This document shows positions 31,793 through 40,974 of a stretch of 64,000 nt of DNA, piece after piece. The notes beneath the pieces were generated by a model. It did not search any database. It was not told the DNA's origin and worked only from the letters and a program-made list of their open reading frames with translations. Source of the stretch: Pleomorphomonas diazotrophica (lineage in GTDB: Bacteria > Pseudomonadota > Alphaproteobacteria > Rhizobiales > Pleomorphomonadaceae); contig NZ_PJNW01000001.1 of the NCBI RefSeq assembly GCF_002844595.1, positions 1-64,000 on the forward strand, in the 5' to 3' direction. Both the position numbers and the translations under genes were made by a program. Each line of letters opens with the position of its first letter. Positions within the stretch are counted from its first letter, which is position 1.

Positions 31793-33180
31793 CCGCACCG
31801 GTTCGCTTGTCCTTCGGGCGCACCCGCAGCGTCTGCCCCGACTGTCTCAAGACCATTCCGGCCGAGCGCTTTGCCATCGGCGACACTGTCTATCTCGACA
31901 AGACCTGCCCGGAGCATGGCCGTGTCGTGACGCCGGTCTGGCGGGGGCTCCTGAGCTACGAGATTTGGGCGAGGAGCCGCAGTGCCACCTCGGCGCCGGT
32001 GAGCGTGGCGACCGATATCGCCGAGGGGTGCCCGAGGGATTGCGGTCTTTGCGTCGATCACCGGCAGCAAGGCTGCTGCGTGCTGATCGAGGTGACATCG
32101 CGCTGCGATCTGGTCTGCCCGGTCTGTTTTGCCTCGGCCGGACGTCACGGTGCCGACATGCCGATCGATGACATCGCCGTTGCCCTCGAAGAGCTGCGGG
32201 CGAGCAGCGGTCAGGTGCACATCCAGTTGTCGGGCGGCGAGCCGACGGTGCGCGACGATCTGCCTGAGATCGTCGCCCTGGTGCGGGCCAAGGGCTTCGA
32301 CTTCATTCAGCTCAATACCAACGGCATCAGGATCGGGTGCGAGCCCGATTATCTCGCCGCGCTGGCCAATGCCGGCCTCGACTGTGTCTTCCTGCAGTTC
32401 GACGGCGTCAGCGATGCCGTCTATCGGCAGTTGCGCGGCCGCGACCTGCTCGCGGCAAAGCGGCTCGCCATCGAAAGCGCGCGCGCCTCCGGGGTCGGCG
32501 TGGTTCTGGTGCCGACGCTGGTGCCCGGCGTCAACGCCGGCGAGATCGGTGCCATCGTCGATTTCGCCAAGAGGGAGATGCCGACCGTGCGGGCCGTGCA
32601 CTTCCAGCCGATCTCCTATTTCGGGCGCAATCCCGGTGCGCCGCGCGACGAGGATCGCGTGACTCTACCGGAGGTGATGGAGGCGCTGATAAGGCATGCC
32701 GGCGGATCCATCCGACTGGAGGATTTCCGCCCCGGTTCGGCCGAAAACCCGTTCTGCTCCTTCAGCGGCCGCTTCGCCGTCGACCCGGCGGGTCAGCTTC
32801 GCTCCGATCCGGAGATGGCGCCCGGCTGCTGCGGCCCCGCCGCCGAAGCGGCAACGGCGGCGGCCTGCTGCGGCCCGGCGCCGAGGCGGTCGCCGGAGGT
32901 TGTGCGCGCCCAACGCTATGTGGCCGGCCAGTGGACGGGCGCCACGGTGGAAGCCTCTTCGGCACCCGGCCTCGAGGCCTTCGACGCCTTTCTCCAACAA
33001 AGGAGCCGTCATCTGTCGCTGTCCGGCATGGCCTTCCAGGACGCCTGGACGCTCGACCTCGATCGCCTGCGCCAATGCCACATCCATGTGGCGAAGCCCG
33101 ATGGCAGCGTCATACCCTTCTGCGCCTACAACCTGACCGACCTCAGGGGACGGTCGCTCTATCGCGAGCCCAAGGTATGA
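31789..33180 (+). CDS. Cysteine-rich radical SAM protein (TrsS-like)
   Basis: 463 residues. CxxxCxxC for the SAM 4Fe-4S cluster is at Cys106, 110, 113 (SRCDLVCPVC); the SAM-binding SGGEPT is at 148-153. Ahead of it lie CPDC (16-19) with CPEHG (40) and CPRDCGLC (81-88). After the barrel come PFCSF (323), a duplicated CCGP motif (347-350 and 360-363) and a closing C430xH...PFC445 segment. The extra Cys pattern recalls the Tes/MJ0619 group of radical SAM enzymes, which use auxiliary clusters to join carbons or methylate pterins. It overlaps both neighbours by ATGA. I recall 'TrsS' as the family name; the reaction is unknown. Confidence 0.85.
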   Translation: MTAPVRLSFGRTRSVCPDCLKTIPAERFAIGDTVYLDKTCPEHGRVVTPVWRGLLSYEIWARSRSATSAPVSVATDIAEGCPRDCGLCVDHRQQGCCVLIEVTSRCDLVCPVCFASAGRHGADMPIDDIAVALEELRASSGQVHIQLSGGEPTVRDDLPEIVALVRAKGFDFIQLNTNGIRIGCEPDYLAALANAGLDCVFLQFDGVSDAVYRQLRGRDLLAAKRLAIESARASGVGVVLVPTLVPGVNAGEIGAIVDFAKREMPTVRAVHFQPISYFGRNPGAPRDEDRVTLPEVMEALIRHAGGSIRLEDFRPGSAENPFCSFSGRFAVDPAGQLRSDPEMAPGCCGPAAEAATAAACCGPAPRRSPEVVRAQRYVAGQWTGATVEASSAPGLEAFDAFLQQRSRHLSLSGMAFQDAWTLDLDRLRQCHIHVAKPDGSVIPFCAYNLTDLRGRSLYREPKV

Positions 33181-34481
33181 GCGGGACGCTGGACGCCTGG
33201 GTGGGACGGACGATCGGCGTCGGACGGCTGCCGAGCCGCGACGATCTCGATGCCTATCAACTCCGGTGCCTCAACGAGACGCTCGCCCACGCGCGGGCCG
33301 CAAGCCTCTTCTATCGGTCGCAAGCCGGCTGGCCGGGGCGGGACCATCTCGCCGATATCAAAGACCTCGTCCGATTTCCGTTGACGACGCCCGCCAATCT
33401 GTCGCGCGGCGATCCGTCGCTCATCGCCCTGCCGCTTCGCGACGCGGCGCGCCTGGTGACCATTCCGACATCCGGCACGTCAGGGCCCCAGAAGCGCCTG
33501 TTCTTCACCGAAGCGGACATCGAGGCGACCATTGCCTACTTCGAGCACGGCATGGCAACCATCACCCGCCCCGGCGGCCACGTGGCCATCGCCTTTCCCG
33601 CCGAGCGGCCGGACAGCGTCGGCGATCTCCTGATGCGGGGGCTCACACGCCTCGGCGCCGTCCCCATGACGCTGCCGGTCAGCGGTTCGGTGGATGCGCT
33701 TGTCGGCGCCTTGCGGGACATGCAACCGGCGGCGATCGCCGGCATGCCGGTGACGCTGGGGGCAGCCGCCCGGCGCATGGCGACCGACGGCGGCCCTCCG
33801 CTTGCGATCGAGACGGCACTGGTCAGCGCCGACAGCGTGTCGCCGAGCTTCAAGGCGGCGCTGGCCGCCATCTGGGGAACGGAGGTTTTCGAGCACTGGG
33901 GCATGACAGAAACCGGATATGGCGGTGCGCTCGCCTGCCATGCCCATGACGGCCTGCACATCCGCGAAACCGATCTTTACGTCGAGATCGTCGACGCCGA
34001 CACCGGCGGTCTGCTGCCGGCCGGGGACGAGGGAGAAATCGTCATTACCACCCTGCGACGACGGGGGCTGCCCCTCATCCGCTACCGCACCGGGGACCGG
34101 GGCAGCATCGCCGAGAGCCCATGCCGATGCGGGTCCCTGCTCCGCCGGTTGCGCCTCGGCGGGCGGATCGGAGAGCCGATTGTGTTGGGCCGGGAAAGAC
34201 ATCTGCCGCGCGAGATCCTCGATGATGCCATCTTCGCGGTGGACGGCGTCATCGACTTCTCGGTCGCACTGCGATCCGCGGGGCATCCCCGCCTCGCCAT
34301 CGGTTTGGTAGCGGATCACCCTGAGGTGGCGGACAATGTACGGGCGGCCCTTCTGCACCATCCTTTACTTGGTCCGGTGCTGCAATCACCCGAAGTTGAC
34401 ATCGCTGTCGAAATAACATCCGATTCAAAACTCACCCTCTGCCGAAAGCGCAAGGTGTTGGAGGCTCAAGGGGAGGGGTAA
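33177..34481 (+). CDS. PaaK-like AMP-dependent CoA ligase family protein (DVU_1553-like)
   Basis: 434 residues. The adenylation P-loop is IPTSGTSGPQKRLFF (about 99-113), with HWGMTETGYGG and LIRYRTGDRG later, as in phenylacetate-CoA ligases. The family activates carboxylic acids as acyl-AMP. The product of the Mop enzyme would be a carboxylic acid, so it may activate that acid or a biosynthetic precursor. It overlaps the radical SAM gene by four bases and is the last gene of the string. Confidence 0.85.
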   Translation: MSGTLDAWVGRTIGVGRLPSRDDLDAYQLRCLNETLAHARAASLFYRSQAGWPGRDHLADIKDLVRFPLTTPANLSRGDPSLIALPLRDAARLVTIPTSGTSGPQKRLFFTEADIEATIAYFEHGMATITRPGGHVAIAFPAERPDSVGDLLMRGLTRLGAVPMTLPVSGSVDALVGALRDMQPAAIAGMPVTLGAAARRMATDGGPPLAIETALVSADSVSPSFKAALAAIWGTEVFEHWGMTETGYGGALACHAHDGLHIRETDLYVEIVDADTGGLLPAGDEGEIVITTLRRRGLPLIRYRTGDRGSIAESPCRCGSLLRRLRLGGRIGEPIVLGRERHLPREILDDAIFAVDGVIDFSVALRSAGHPRLAIGLVADHPEVADNVRAALLHHPLLGPVLQSPEVDIAVEITSDSKLTLCRKRKVLEAQGEG

Positions 34482-34711
34482 ATGGTTGAAGATGAAAGAC
34501 AAACCTGACGGTTATACCGGAACGGGCGACATAGACTGAAGGATCATAACGATTTAGCTCAGCCGAGCTTATGATCGAACTCATGAAAGGAAAGCCCGCT
34601 TTTGCCTGACGTTCGGCCTAAGGCCGCGTGGCTCATCCGAAGTAAACCCGTCGCGGACGCGCAACGAACGTCTTCGGACCTCAGCAATGGACGCACCCGG
34701 GAGGTGCTGGA
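34482..34711 (+). other. Gap before the regulator gene
   Basis: 230 bases without a gene. It contains a nested inverted repeat at 34542-34576 (listed separately). The spacing suggests the regulator is transcribed from its own promoter here, but no clear -35/-10 pair is visible. Confidence 0.5.
34542..34576 (+). promoter_or_regulatory. Nested inverted repeat, possible operator or cruciform
   Basis: GATCATAA (34542-34549) is repeated inverted as TTATGATC (34569-34576); between them AGCTC pairs with GAGCT (34556-34560 and 34565-34569). The outer arms are AT-rich and unlike nearby GC-rich hairpins, and there is no T-run. It sits between the operon end and the regulator start, so an operator for the Crp-type regulator or a transcript-end structure are both possible. 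Confidence 0.5.
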
Positions 34712-36457
34712 ATGGTCCTGCCCCAGCGGCTCGATACCGAAACATGCGCAATTCCCTCCGGCGGACCGGCCGCCTGCGGAACGTGCAGGAGCACCTCGGG
34801 ACGACATGAGCGCAACGCGCGCCCCGGCCCGATTCCGGACCAGGGCAAGCTCCTGGCCGTCCGCTCGAAGTTCATGTCCGACGGCATTGTCCCCGAGGGC
34901 ATTCCGCTGCCGATCCTTCGTTCGTGGGAGCGCAGCAGCCTGCACGGCCTTTCCAACGGAACGCCGCGCCGCAGCGAAACCCGCCTCACTGAAACCGCGC
35001 TGAAGGAACTGAGGGAGCGGAACGAGGAACTGCTGATATCCGCTTGGGGCGAGATCGTCTCGCTCTGCCGGGAAACGCAGCCGCTCGGCGGTGTGGTGGT
35101 GCTGACCGACCCCAACGGAGTGGTGCTGGTCCGCCTTGGCGACAGTAGTTTCAGCGACGAAGCGGAGCGGCTTGGCCTGTGCCCAGGCGGCGACTGGTCG
35201 GAACAAGCCAAGGGCACCAATGCCATCGGGACGGCCCTGTCCGAGCGCTTTGCCCTCTCGGTCATAGGTGCCGAGCATTTCTGCAACGGCAACACCGACA
35301 TCAGTTGCTCGGCGGTGCCGATCATCGACCCTTGCGGTGCCCTGGCCGGCATCATCGATCTGTCGACATCGGTCACGGTGGCGCATGACTATTCGCTGCC
35401 GCTGTTGAAGCGGGCGGCCAACGAAATCGAGCGGCGCCTGTTCGAGCGGCGCTATGGCCGCTTCGAGCAGATGCACCTGCACTCGAACCCGCGCCTTCTC
35501 GGCGGCCCCAACGAGGGACTGCTTGCCTTCGACAGCGACCGCCTGATCGGCGCCAACCGCACGGCCGTCGAGCTGATCGGCCTGAGCTGGTCGGCGATCG
35601 GCGTCATGCATTTCCGCCAACTGTTCTCGGTTCAGCACGCCAGCGTCACGCGGCAGGCCTCCGCCGACGAATGCGTAGTGCAATCCGCGCAGGGGTCGAC
35701 CTTCTTCGCCCGCATGCAGATGCCGACGAAATCGCACGGCGTCGCCGACGCGGCGAAGACCATCGACCGCGAGCCGGCGCGGCCGGCGCTTGCCGAGCCG
35801 GCCACCGGCAGAGACGCGCTGCCGCATGTGGTGCTCGAGGCACTGCAGGGCGAGGGCGGCCCCAAGCTGCGCAAGATGAAGGTCGGCCAACTGGTCTATG
35901 GCGCCAACCTGATGGATGAGACCGGGGAGGCCATCCTGGTGGTCGCCTCGGGCCGCTATCGCTGCTTTGCCTCGCATGAGGGCAAGGAGCTGACGCTCTT
36001 CACGCTGGGGCCTGGCGATGCCGTGCCGCTCCAGCCGGAGATGGTGGTCGAGGTGCGCAAGGAGGGCGAGGCGGCGGTGATCGCTCGCGCGGCCTTCCGG
36101 CGGCTGACCCGCGATCATCCCGAGTTCGGCATGTGCATTCTGCCGGCCGTCGAGAAGATGCTGAACCGGTCGCTGACCATGGTCGGCGAGATGGCCTTCC
36201 GCAGCGTGCGCTATCGGCTGATCCGTTACCTCTGCGAAATGGCCGAGCATGACGGTCGCCAGACGCCGAATGGGGTGGTGATTGAGTCCGCGCCGCATGG
36301 CGACGACCTCGCCATGGCCATCGGCGCGGCGCGCCAGTCGGTGTCGACGGTGCTGGCCGAGCTCATCCGGGCGGGCGACGTTCAGCGGCCGGCGCCGCGG
36401 ACCTTCGTCATTCCCAATATCGAAAGCCTCAAGGAGGAGCTGCGGATCTTGCGTTGA
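34712..36457 (+). CDS. AcoR-like sensor fused to Crp/Fnr-type DNA-binding module
   Basis: 581 residues from an ATG with GGGAGG seven bases upstream. The amino part matches AcoR-type activators: ILRSWERS (about 69-76), a GAF region GTNAIGTAL...GAEHFC...CSAVPIIDPCG, and a PAS-like GLLAFDSDRLIGAN. But there is no AAA+ sigma-54 domain. From about residue 375 a cyclic-nucleotide-binding-type fold (VVLEALQGEGG...) is followed by a Crp-type helix-turn-helix (HGDDLAMAIGAARQSVSTVLAEL). It lies just after the Trs-like genes on the same strand and probably controls them. The ligand is unknown. Confidence 0.88.
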   Translation: MVLPQRLDTETCAIPSGGPAACGTCRSTSGRHERNARPGPIPDQGKLLAVRSKFMSDGIVPEGIPLPILRSWERSSLHGLSNGTPRRSETRLTETALKELRERNEELLISAWGEIVSLCRETQPLGGVVVLTDPNGVVLVRLGDSSFSDEAERLGLCPGGDWSEQAKGTNAIGTALSERFALSVIGAEHFCNGNTDISCSAVPIIDPCGALAGIIDLSTSVTVAHDYSLPLLKRAANEIERRLFERRYGRFEQMHLHSNPRLLGGPNEGLLAFDSDRLIGANRTAVELIGLSWSAIGVMHFRQLFSVQHASVTRQASADECVVQSAQGSTFFARMQMPTKSHGVADAAKTIDREPARPALAEPATGRDALPHVVLEALQGEGGPKLRKMKVGQLVYGANLMDETGEAILVVASGRYRCFASHEGKELTLFTLGPGDAVPLQPEMVVEVRKEGEAAVIARAAFRRLTRDHPEFGMCILPAVEKMLNRSLTMVGEMAFRSVRYRLIRYLCEMAEHDGRQTPNGVVIESAPHGDDLAMAIGAARQSVSTVLAELIRAGDVQRPAPRTFVIPNIESLKEELRILR

Positions 36458-36463
36458 GGGGGC

Positions 36464-37204
36464 TCAGCCGAGCGATCGGTGATCGGCGAGCAGCCTGTCG
36501 GCGAGATTCCGGAAGCCCTCGCTTGCGTTCCCCGGCAGGACGATATCGGCGGCAGCCTTGAGCTCCGGCGCGGCGTTGCCGACGGCTGCTTTCAAGCCGC
36601 AGCCTTCAAGAAGCGCGATGTCGTTGGCCTCGTCGCCCACCGCCGCCACGTCGCAATGGTGCAGTCCAAGGGCGGCGAGGGCATGGGAAAGGCCGCTGCC
36701 CTTGTCGATTCCCACGGGCAGGACCAGCACCCGTTCGCCGCAGGCGGTGATGTGAAGATCGTAGCCGCCGCGCGCGATGACCATCTCGATGCGCCCCGCA
36801 TGGCCAGCGTCGGCCGCCACCATCGACCGGCCGACGAACAGGGATCCGCCGGGAAGCTCCCGCTTGAGATCGGCGAGAAACCTCTCGTCGACGGTCGGCG
36901 CGAGCATGTCTTCGGTTCCCGTTCGCGGACGGAAGGAGACGGCGCCGTTTTCCAGGATCACCGCCTCGAAGAGGTCGAGCACGTCGCAGGCGCGTCGGAT
37001 GTTCTCAAGCCTGCGGCCAGACACCAGGATCAGGCGAAAGCCGGCGTCCCGCAGGGCGCGAAGTGTCGCCTCGGTGACAGCGCTCACCCGGCCCTGTTCG
37101 GCTATGGTGCCATCGTAGTCGACGGCAATGGCCTTGCAGACGAACGACCCGCTGCCGTCTTCCGCGGACGGCCCTTGGGGCGGGATGGCAGAAACCAGGT
37201 GCAT
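36464..37204 (-). CDS. HAD-IIB (Cof-type) sugar phosphatase-like hydrolase
   Basis: 246 residues from an ATG at 37204; a longer start at 37276 is possible and neither has a clear binding site. HAD motif I is [12 protein letters not shown], motif [10 protein letters not shown], and motif [20 protein letters not shown]. The cap is of the IIB type, so the substrate is probably a phosphosugar or small phosphate ester. It converges with the regulator gene (six-base gap) and starts near moaC, which is divergent. Confidence 0.82.
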   Translation of the reverse strand: MHLVSAIPPQGPSAEDGSGSFVCKAIAVDYDGTIAEQGRVSAVTEATLRALRDAGFRLILVSGRRLENIRRACDVLDLFEAVILENGAVSFRPRTGTEDMLAPTVDERFLADLKRELPGGSLFVGRSMVAADAGHAGRIEMVIARGGYDLHITACGERVLVLPVGIDKGSGLSHALAALGLHHCDVAAVGDEANDIALLEGCGLKAAVGNAAPELKAAADIVLPGNASEGFRNLADRLLADHRSLG

Positions 37205-37305
37205 GTCTGGCGCCCACGGGTATCTTGGCGGCTGAAAAGGACGATCGGCACCGGACCGGTATCGCAGGTGGCCCAAGCGCCATTCTTCAGGGAGAAAAGC
37301 ACGTC

Positions 37306-37788
37306 ATGAAGGACGGTCTCAGTCATCTGGACGACAAGGGCGCTGCCCATATGGTCGATGTGGGCGAGAAGGACGTCACCCAAAGGGCGGCGACGGCCAG
37401 CGGCCGGGTGATCATGAAAGCGGAGACGCTGGCGCTGATCGTCGACGGTAGGGTGCCGAAGGGCGACGTCATCGCCACGGCACGCCTTGCCGGCATCATG
37501 GCCGCCAAGAAGACGGCCGACCTCATCCCGCTCTGCCACCCGCTGGCGCTCTCGGGCGTCGTGCTGGAGCTCGAGCCCGATCCGGCGCTGCCCGGCGTCC
37601 TCGTGTCGGCGACGGTCCGCTGCACCGGCAAGACCGGGGTGGAAATGGAAGCGCTCACGGCCGTCTCGGTCGCCTGCCTGACCATCTACGACATGGTCAA
37701 GGCGGTCGAGAAGGGCGTGCGCATCGAGGCCATCCACCTCGTGGAGAAGAGCGGCGGCAAGTCCGGCCATTGGTTGGCCGAGGCCTGA
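37306..37788 (+). CDS. moaC: Cyclic pyranopterin monophosphate synthase MoaC
   Basis: 160 residues, the usual length, with [19 protein letters not shown] at the start and the active-site segments LIPLCHPL and [20 protein letters not shown]. MoaC makes cyclic pyranopterin monophosphate, the first stable intermediate of the molybdenum cofactor. An in-frame ATG at 37225 lies within the divergent region, so 37306 is preferred. It is convergent with the MoeB-type gene. Confidence 0.96.
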   Translation: MKDGLSHLDDKGAAHMVDVGEKDVTQRAATASGRVIMKAETLALIVDGRVPKGDVIATARLAGIMAAKKTADLIPLCHPLALSGVVLELEPDPALPGVLVSATVRCTGKTGVEMEALTAVSVACLTIYDMVKAVEKGVRIEAIHLVEKSGGKSGHWLAEA

Positions 37789-37803
37789 GTCAGCCGACCT
37801 GAA

Positions 37804-38601
37804 TCACGCGGGCTGATCGGCTTTCGCCTTGATCACCGGCGCCACGGTGTCCGGGCGGCGCTTGTAGCCGATGGTGTCGATGCGCATGTCGCGGATGTCG
37901 ACCATCAGGAGGCGTCCGATCAGCGGCGTGCCGACGCCGGTGATCAGCTTCAGCACTTCGCAGGCGGCCAGCGTGCCCAGCACGCCGACCACGGCGCCGA
38001 GAATGCCGACCTGCGAGCAGGTCGGCACGTTACCGTCAGGCTCGTGCGGCATCAGGCAGCGCCAGCTCGGCTGGAGCTGGCCGTCGGCGTCGGCCACATA
38101 GGGCAGAAGCGTCGTCACCGAACCGTAGAACTCCTGCACCGCGGCGGTGACCAGCGGTTTCTGCAGCGCATAGGCGGTATCGGCCACCAGAAAGCGCGTC
38201 GGGAAGTTGTCCGTTCCATCGACGACGATGTCGAAGCGGTCGATGATGCCGGCGACATTGTCGGCGTCGAGGCGAACCGGCAAGAGCTCCGTCGTCACAT
38301 GCGGGTTCAGGGCCGCCACGCGCTCGGCCGCGCTCTCCACCTTGGGCTTGCCGACGTTGTCCGTCGAGTGAACGACCTGCCGCTGCAGGTTGGACAGCGA
38401 CACCACGTCGTCATCGACAAGACCGAGCGTCCCGACGCCGGCCGCGGCGAGATATTCGATGATGGGGGAGCCGAGCCCGCCGGCGCCGACGCAGAGAACC
38501 TTCGCCGCTTTCAGCTTCTGCTGGCCGGGGCCGCCGACGTCCCGCAGCAGCAGGTGGCGCGAGTAGCGGCGGACTTCGTCTTGGCTGAGGGCGGAGGTCA
38601 T
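37804..38601 (-). CDS. moeB: Molybdopterin-synthase adenylyltransferase (MoeB/ThiF family)
   Basis: 265 residues. The ATP-binding VLCVGAGGLGSPIIEYLAAAG and the VDDDVVSLSNLQRQV stretch are E1-type. Zinc ligands are partly visible: CLMP and TCSQVGILG. MoeB adenylates the terminal glycine of MoaD-type carriers, so the MoaD-like protein at 22,629 is a plausible partner. A ThiF role is possible. The ATG chosen is the one just before the conserved ALSQDEVRRYSRHLLL. Confidence 0.93.
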   Translation of the reverse strand: MTSALSQDEVRRYSRHLLLRDVGGPGQQKLKAAKVLCVGAGGLGSPIIEYLAAAGVGTLGLVDDDVVSLSNLQRQVVHSTDNVGKPKVESAAERVAALNPHVTTELLPVRLDADNVAGIIDRFDIVVDGTDNFPTRFLVADTAYALQKPLVTAAVQEFYGSVTTLLPYVADADGQLQPSWRCLMPHEPDGNVPTCSQVGILGAVVGVLGTLAACEVLKLITGVGTPLIGRLLMVDIRDMRIDTIGYKRRPDTVAPVIKAKADQPA

Positions 38602-38705
38602 GCGGCGTTTCCTTGGTATGCCGGTTTTGGCAAAGTTGATGCCGATCATCGCGTATCGGCCTCGGCCTTTCCAGCTCCATCATAGGCGGCACCGGCGACG
38701 CCGGC

Positions 38706-38747
38706 AAAAACAAGGCCTGCGGGAAACCTTGCGGCGTCTCGCAGGCC
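38706..38747 (-). terminator. Terminator of the Cache chemoreceptor gene
   Basis: On the minus strand GGCCTGCG and CGCAGGCC (38740-38747 and 38714-38721) form a perfect 8-base stem with an 18-base loop, followed by TTGTTTTT. It lies 20 bases past the chemoreceptor stop. Confidence 0.75.
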
Positions 38748-38766
38748 CATCGATCTTCAGCGCGTC

Positions 38767-40974
38767 TCAGGCGGCTCTGACGGTCGCCAGGAAGGTTCTG
38801 ACCTGATCCTTCAGCATGTCCGACTGCTGCGAAAGCTCTGCTGAGGAGCTCAGCACCTGCTCGGCAGCGGCGCTGGTGGCCGAGGCCGCCTGGGTCACCA
38901 GGGCGATGTTGCGGGAGACGCCGGCCGTACCGGTCGACGCGCTCTGGACGTTCTGGGCGATGTCCTGCGTCGTGGCGGCCTGTTCCTCGACCGCCGAAGC
39001 GATCAGAGCCGCGATCTGGTCCATCTTCTCGATGGTCTTCGAGATGCTGTCGATCGCTGTGACCGCCGTCTCGGTGGACGACTGGATGCCCGAGATCTGG
39101 GCACTGATCTGCGCCGTCGCCTTCGCCGTCTGGTCGGCGAGGTTCTTGACTTCGGAGGCCACCACGGCAAAGCCCTTTCCGGCCTCGCCGGCCCGGGCGG
39201 CCTCGATCGTCGCGTTGAGCGCCAGAAGGTTGGTCTGGCCGGCGACGTTGCCGATCAGATCGATGATCTCGCCGATACGCTGGGCGGCATCGGACAGATC
39301 CTTCACCGTCCGGGCGGTGCCGATGGCTTCCTGCACGGCGCTGGCTGCCATGCGGGCGCTTTCGGCGACCTGCCGGCTGATCTCCTGAACCGAGACCGCC
39401 ATCTCCTCGGATGCCGACGCGACCGTGTTGACGTTGGCGGAGGCCTCCTCGGAGGCATGGGCAACCTCGGAGGAACGCACCGACGTATCCTCCGCGGTGT
39501 TGGTCAGGGTCTCGGCGGCCGACTGGAGCTGGCTCGACGCCGAGGAGACCGAGCCGACGATGGCGCCGACCGACTGCTCGAACTCGTCGGCCATGCGGGC
39601 CATGGCGACCTTCCGTTCGGCGGCGATGCGGGCGTCGTTGGCAGCTGCCTGTTCGCTTGCCGCCCTGGCGTCGACAACGGCGTTGTCCTGGATGATGCCG
39701 ACGGTCCGCGCCATGGCGCCGATCTCGTCCTTGCGGTTGGTGCCGGGCACGACGATGCCGGTCTTGCGGGCCGCCAGGCCTTCCATCGCGGCGGTCAGAC
39801 GCTGGATGGGCTTGCTGACCGACAGCGACACCAGCCACATGACGATAATGCCGGCGAAGGAGACGACCATGGAGACCAGGATCTGGTTGCTGGTGCTGTC
39901 ACTCTGCGCGGCGGCGGTCTCGGTCGCCAGCTTGGTGACGTCGGCCATCACCACCGCCCTGGGAACGCCGATGATCACCGACCAGTTGGTGCCGGTGCGG
40001 CCGAGCGGCACCGGGGCGAACACGCGCAGGCGATCGTTGGATTCGTCGTGGGTGACCGTCTGCTTGCCGGCGGTAATCGTCTCCATGTCCTGTTGCCAGG
40101 AGGTGTCGATCTTCGACAGCGGCCCGCCGATGGCCGTCGGGTCGAGGCTGGAGGCGACGATCAGGCCCTTGTCGGTCACGATGGTGACCGAGCCTTCGCC
40201 GCCATAGATCTGTCCGTCGACGGCCTCGGCGAGCTTCTGGATCGCCGACAGGTCGAAGTCGGCGCCGGCGACGCCCAGGAACTTGCCCTTCACGCTGATC
40301 GGCACCGACATGGTGGCGAGATGCACGGCCTTGCCCTGCACGATATAGGGTAGGGGCGCAAGGATGCTTTCCTTGCCGGTTTCCTGCGGCCCGATGAACC
40401 AGCCGCCCTTCATGAGGCCGTTGCCGTGGCTCTCGCGGCTGTCATACTCGACCAGCGGCTGGAGAGCGATCTTGCCGGCGCTGTCACGCGTCCAGTAGGG
40501 CAGGGCGCGCCCCGTTGCGTCCGAACCGATGTTCGCTTTGCCTTTGAAGGCCGTGTCGTTGCCGTCGAGGCCGTCGGGAATCCAGGCGCTATAGGTGCCG
40601 TTGAAGCGGGGATTGTCCTTGAGGACGTTGAGCAGCGTGCCGTTGAGCTGAGCCCTGCGCAGGTCCGGCGGCGTCGCCGTCGGGCCGTCGTCGACCATGG
40701 TCTCCAGGGAGCGCGCCATGTTGCGGGCCGCCGCGAAGGCCGAATCCACTTCGGCGCGGATGTCGCCAGCCTGCGTCGTGGCAATGCCCAGAAGGGCCTC
40801 GCGCGACTTGGCGTCCAGCAGTTGCGCGACGCTTGCGCTGGTCTGCTCGTTCACGGTCTGGCTGGCGAACACGCCATAACCGACCACGGCCGCGACGGTC
40901 GTTACCAGACAGACGACGGAGAGCGCGACGATTTTGACTTTAATCGATTGAATGTTCACCGGATCCCCCAGCAT
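38767..40974 (-). CDS. Methyl-accepting chemotaxis protein with a Cache sensor
   Basis: 735 residues. A first membrane segment ([21 protein letters not shown]) is followed by a large periplasmic part (about 40-370) resembling a double Cache domain with [10 protein letters not shown] and [20 protein letters not shown]; these commonly bind small organic acids or amino acids. A second membrane segment ([16 protein letters not shown]), a HAMP region and the signalling hairpin with [34 protein letters not shown] follow. The ligand is unknown. The start at 40974 precedes the membrane anchor. Confidence 0.94.
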   Translation of the reverse strand: MLGDPVNIQSIKVKIVALSVVCLVTTVAAVVGYGVFASQTVNEQTSASVAQLLDAKSREALLGIATTQAGDIRAEVDSAFAAARNMARSLETMVDDGPTATPPDLRRAQLNGTLLNVLKDNPRFNGTYSAWIPDGLDGNDTAFKGKANIGSDATGRALPYWTRDSAGKIALQPLVEYDSRESHGNGLMKGGWFIGPQETGKESILAPLPYIVQGKAVHLATMSVPISVKGKFLGVAGADFDLSAIQKLAEAVDGQIYGGEGSVTIVTDKGLIVASSLDPTAIGGPLSKIDTSWQQDMETITAGKQTVTHDESNDRLRVFAPVPLGRTGTNWSVIIGVPRAVVMADVTKLATETAAAQSDSTSNQILVSMVVSFAGIIVMWLVSLSVSKPIQRLTAAMEGLAARKTGIVVPGTNRKDEIGAMARTVGIIQDNAVVDARAASEQAAANDARIAAERKVAMARMADEFEQSVGAIVGSVSSASSQLQSAAETLTNTAEDTSVRSSEVAHASEEASANVNTVASASEEMAVSVQEISRQVAESARMAASAVQEAIGTARTVKDLSDAAQRIGEIIDLIGNVAGQTNLLALNATIEAARAGEAGKGFAVVASEVKNLADQTAKATAQISAQISGIQSSTETAVTAIDSISKTIEKMDQIAALIASAVEEQAATTQDIAQNVQSASTGTAGVSRNIALVTQAASATSAAAEQVLSSSAELSQQSDMLKDQVRTFLATVRAA

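Noticed and set aside
31789-33180. Selenocysteine in the radical SAM protein
   Set aside because: No in-frame TGA lies inside the gene, and its TGA stop overlaps the next start in the usual way; all relevant positions are cysteine.
34482-34711. A sigma-54 promoter controlled by the AcoR-like protein
   Set aside because: The regulator lacks the AAA+ domain needed for sigma-54, and I saw no GG-N10-GC pair in a fitting place.
34559-36298. A 579-codon minus-strand open frame opposite the chimeric regulator
   Set aside because: It mirrors the plus-strand gene, has no motif and no binding site. The plus frame has AcoR and Crp signatures.
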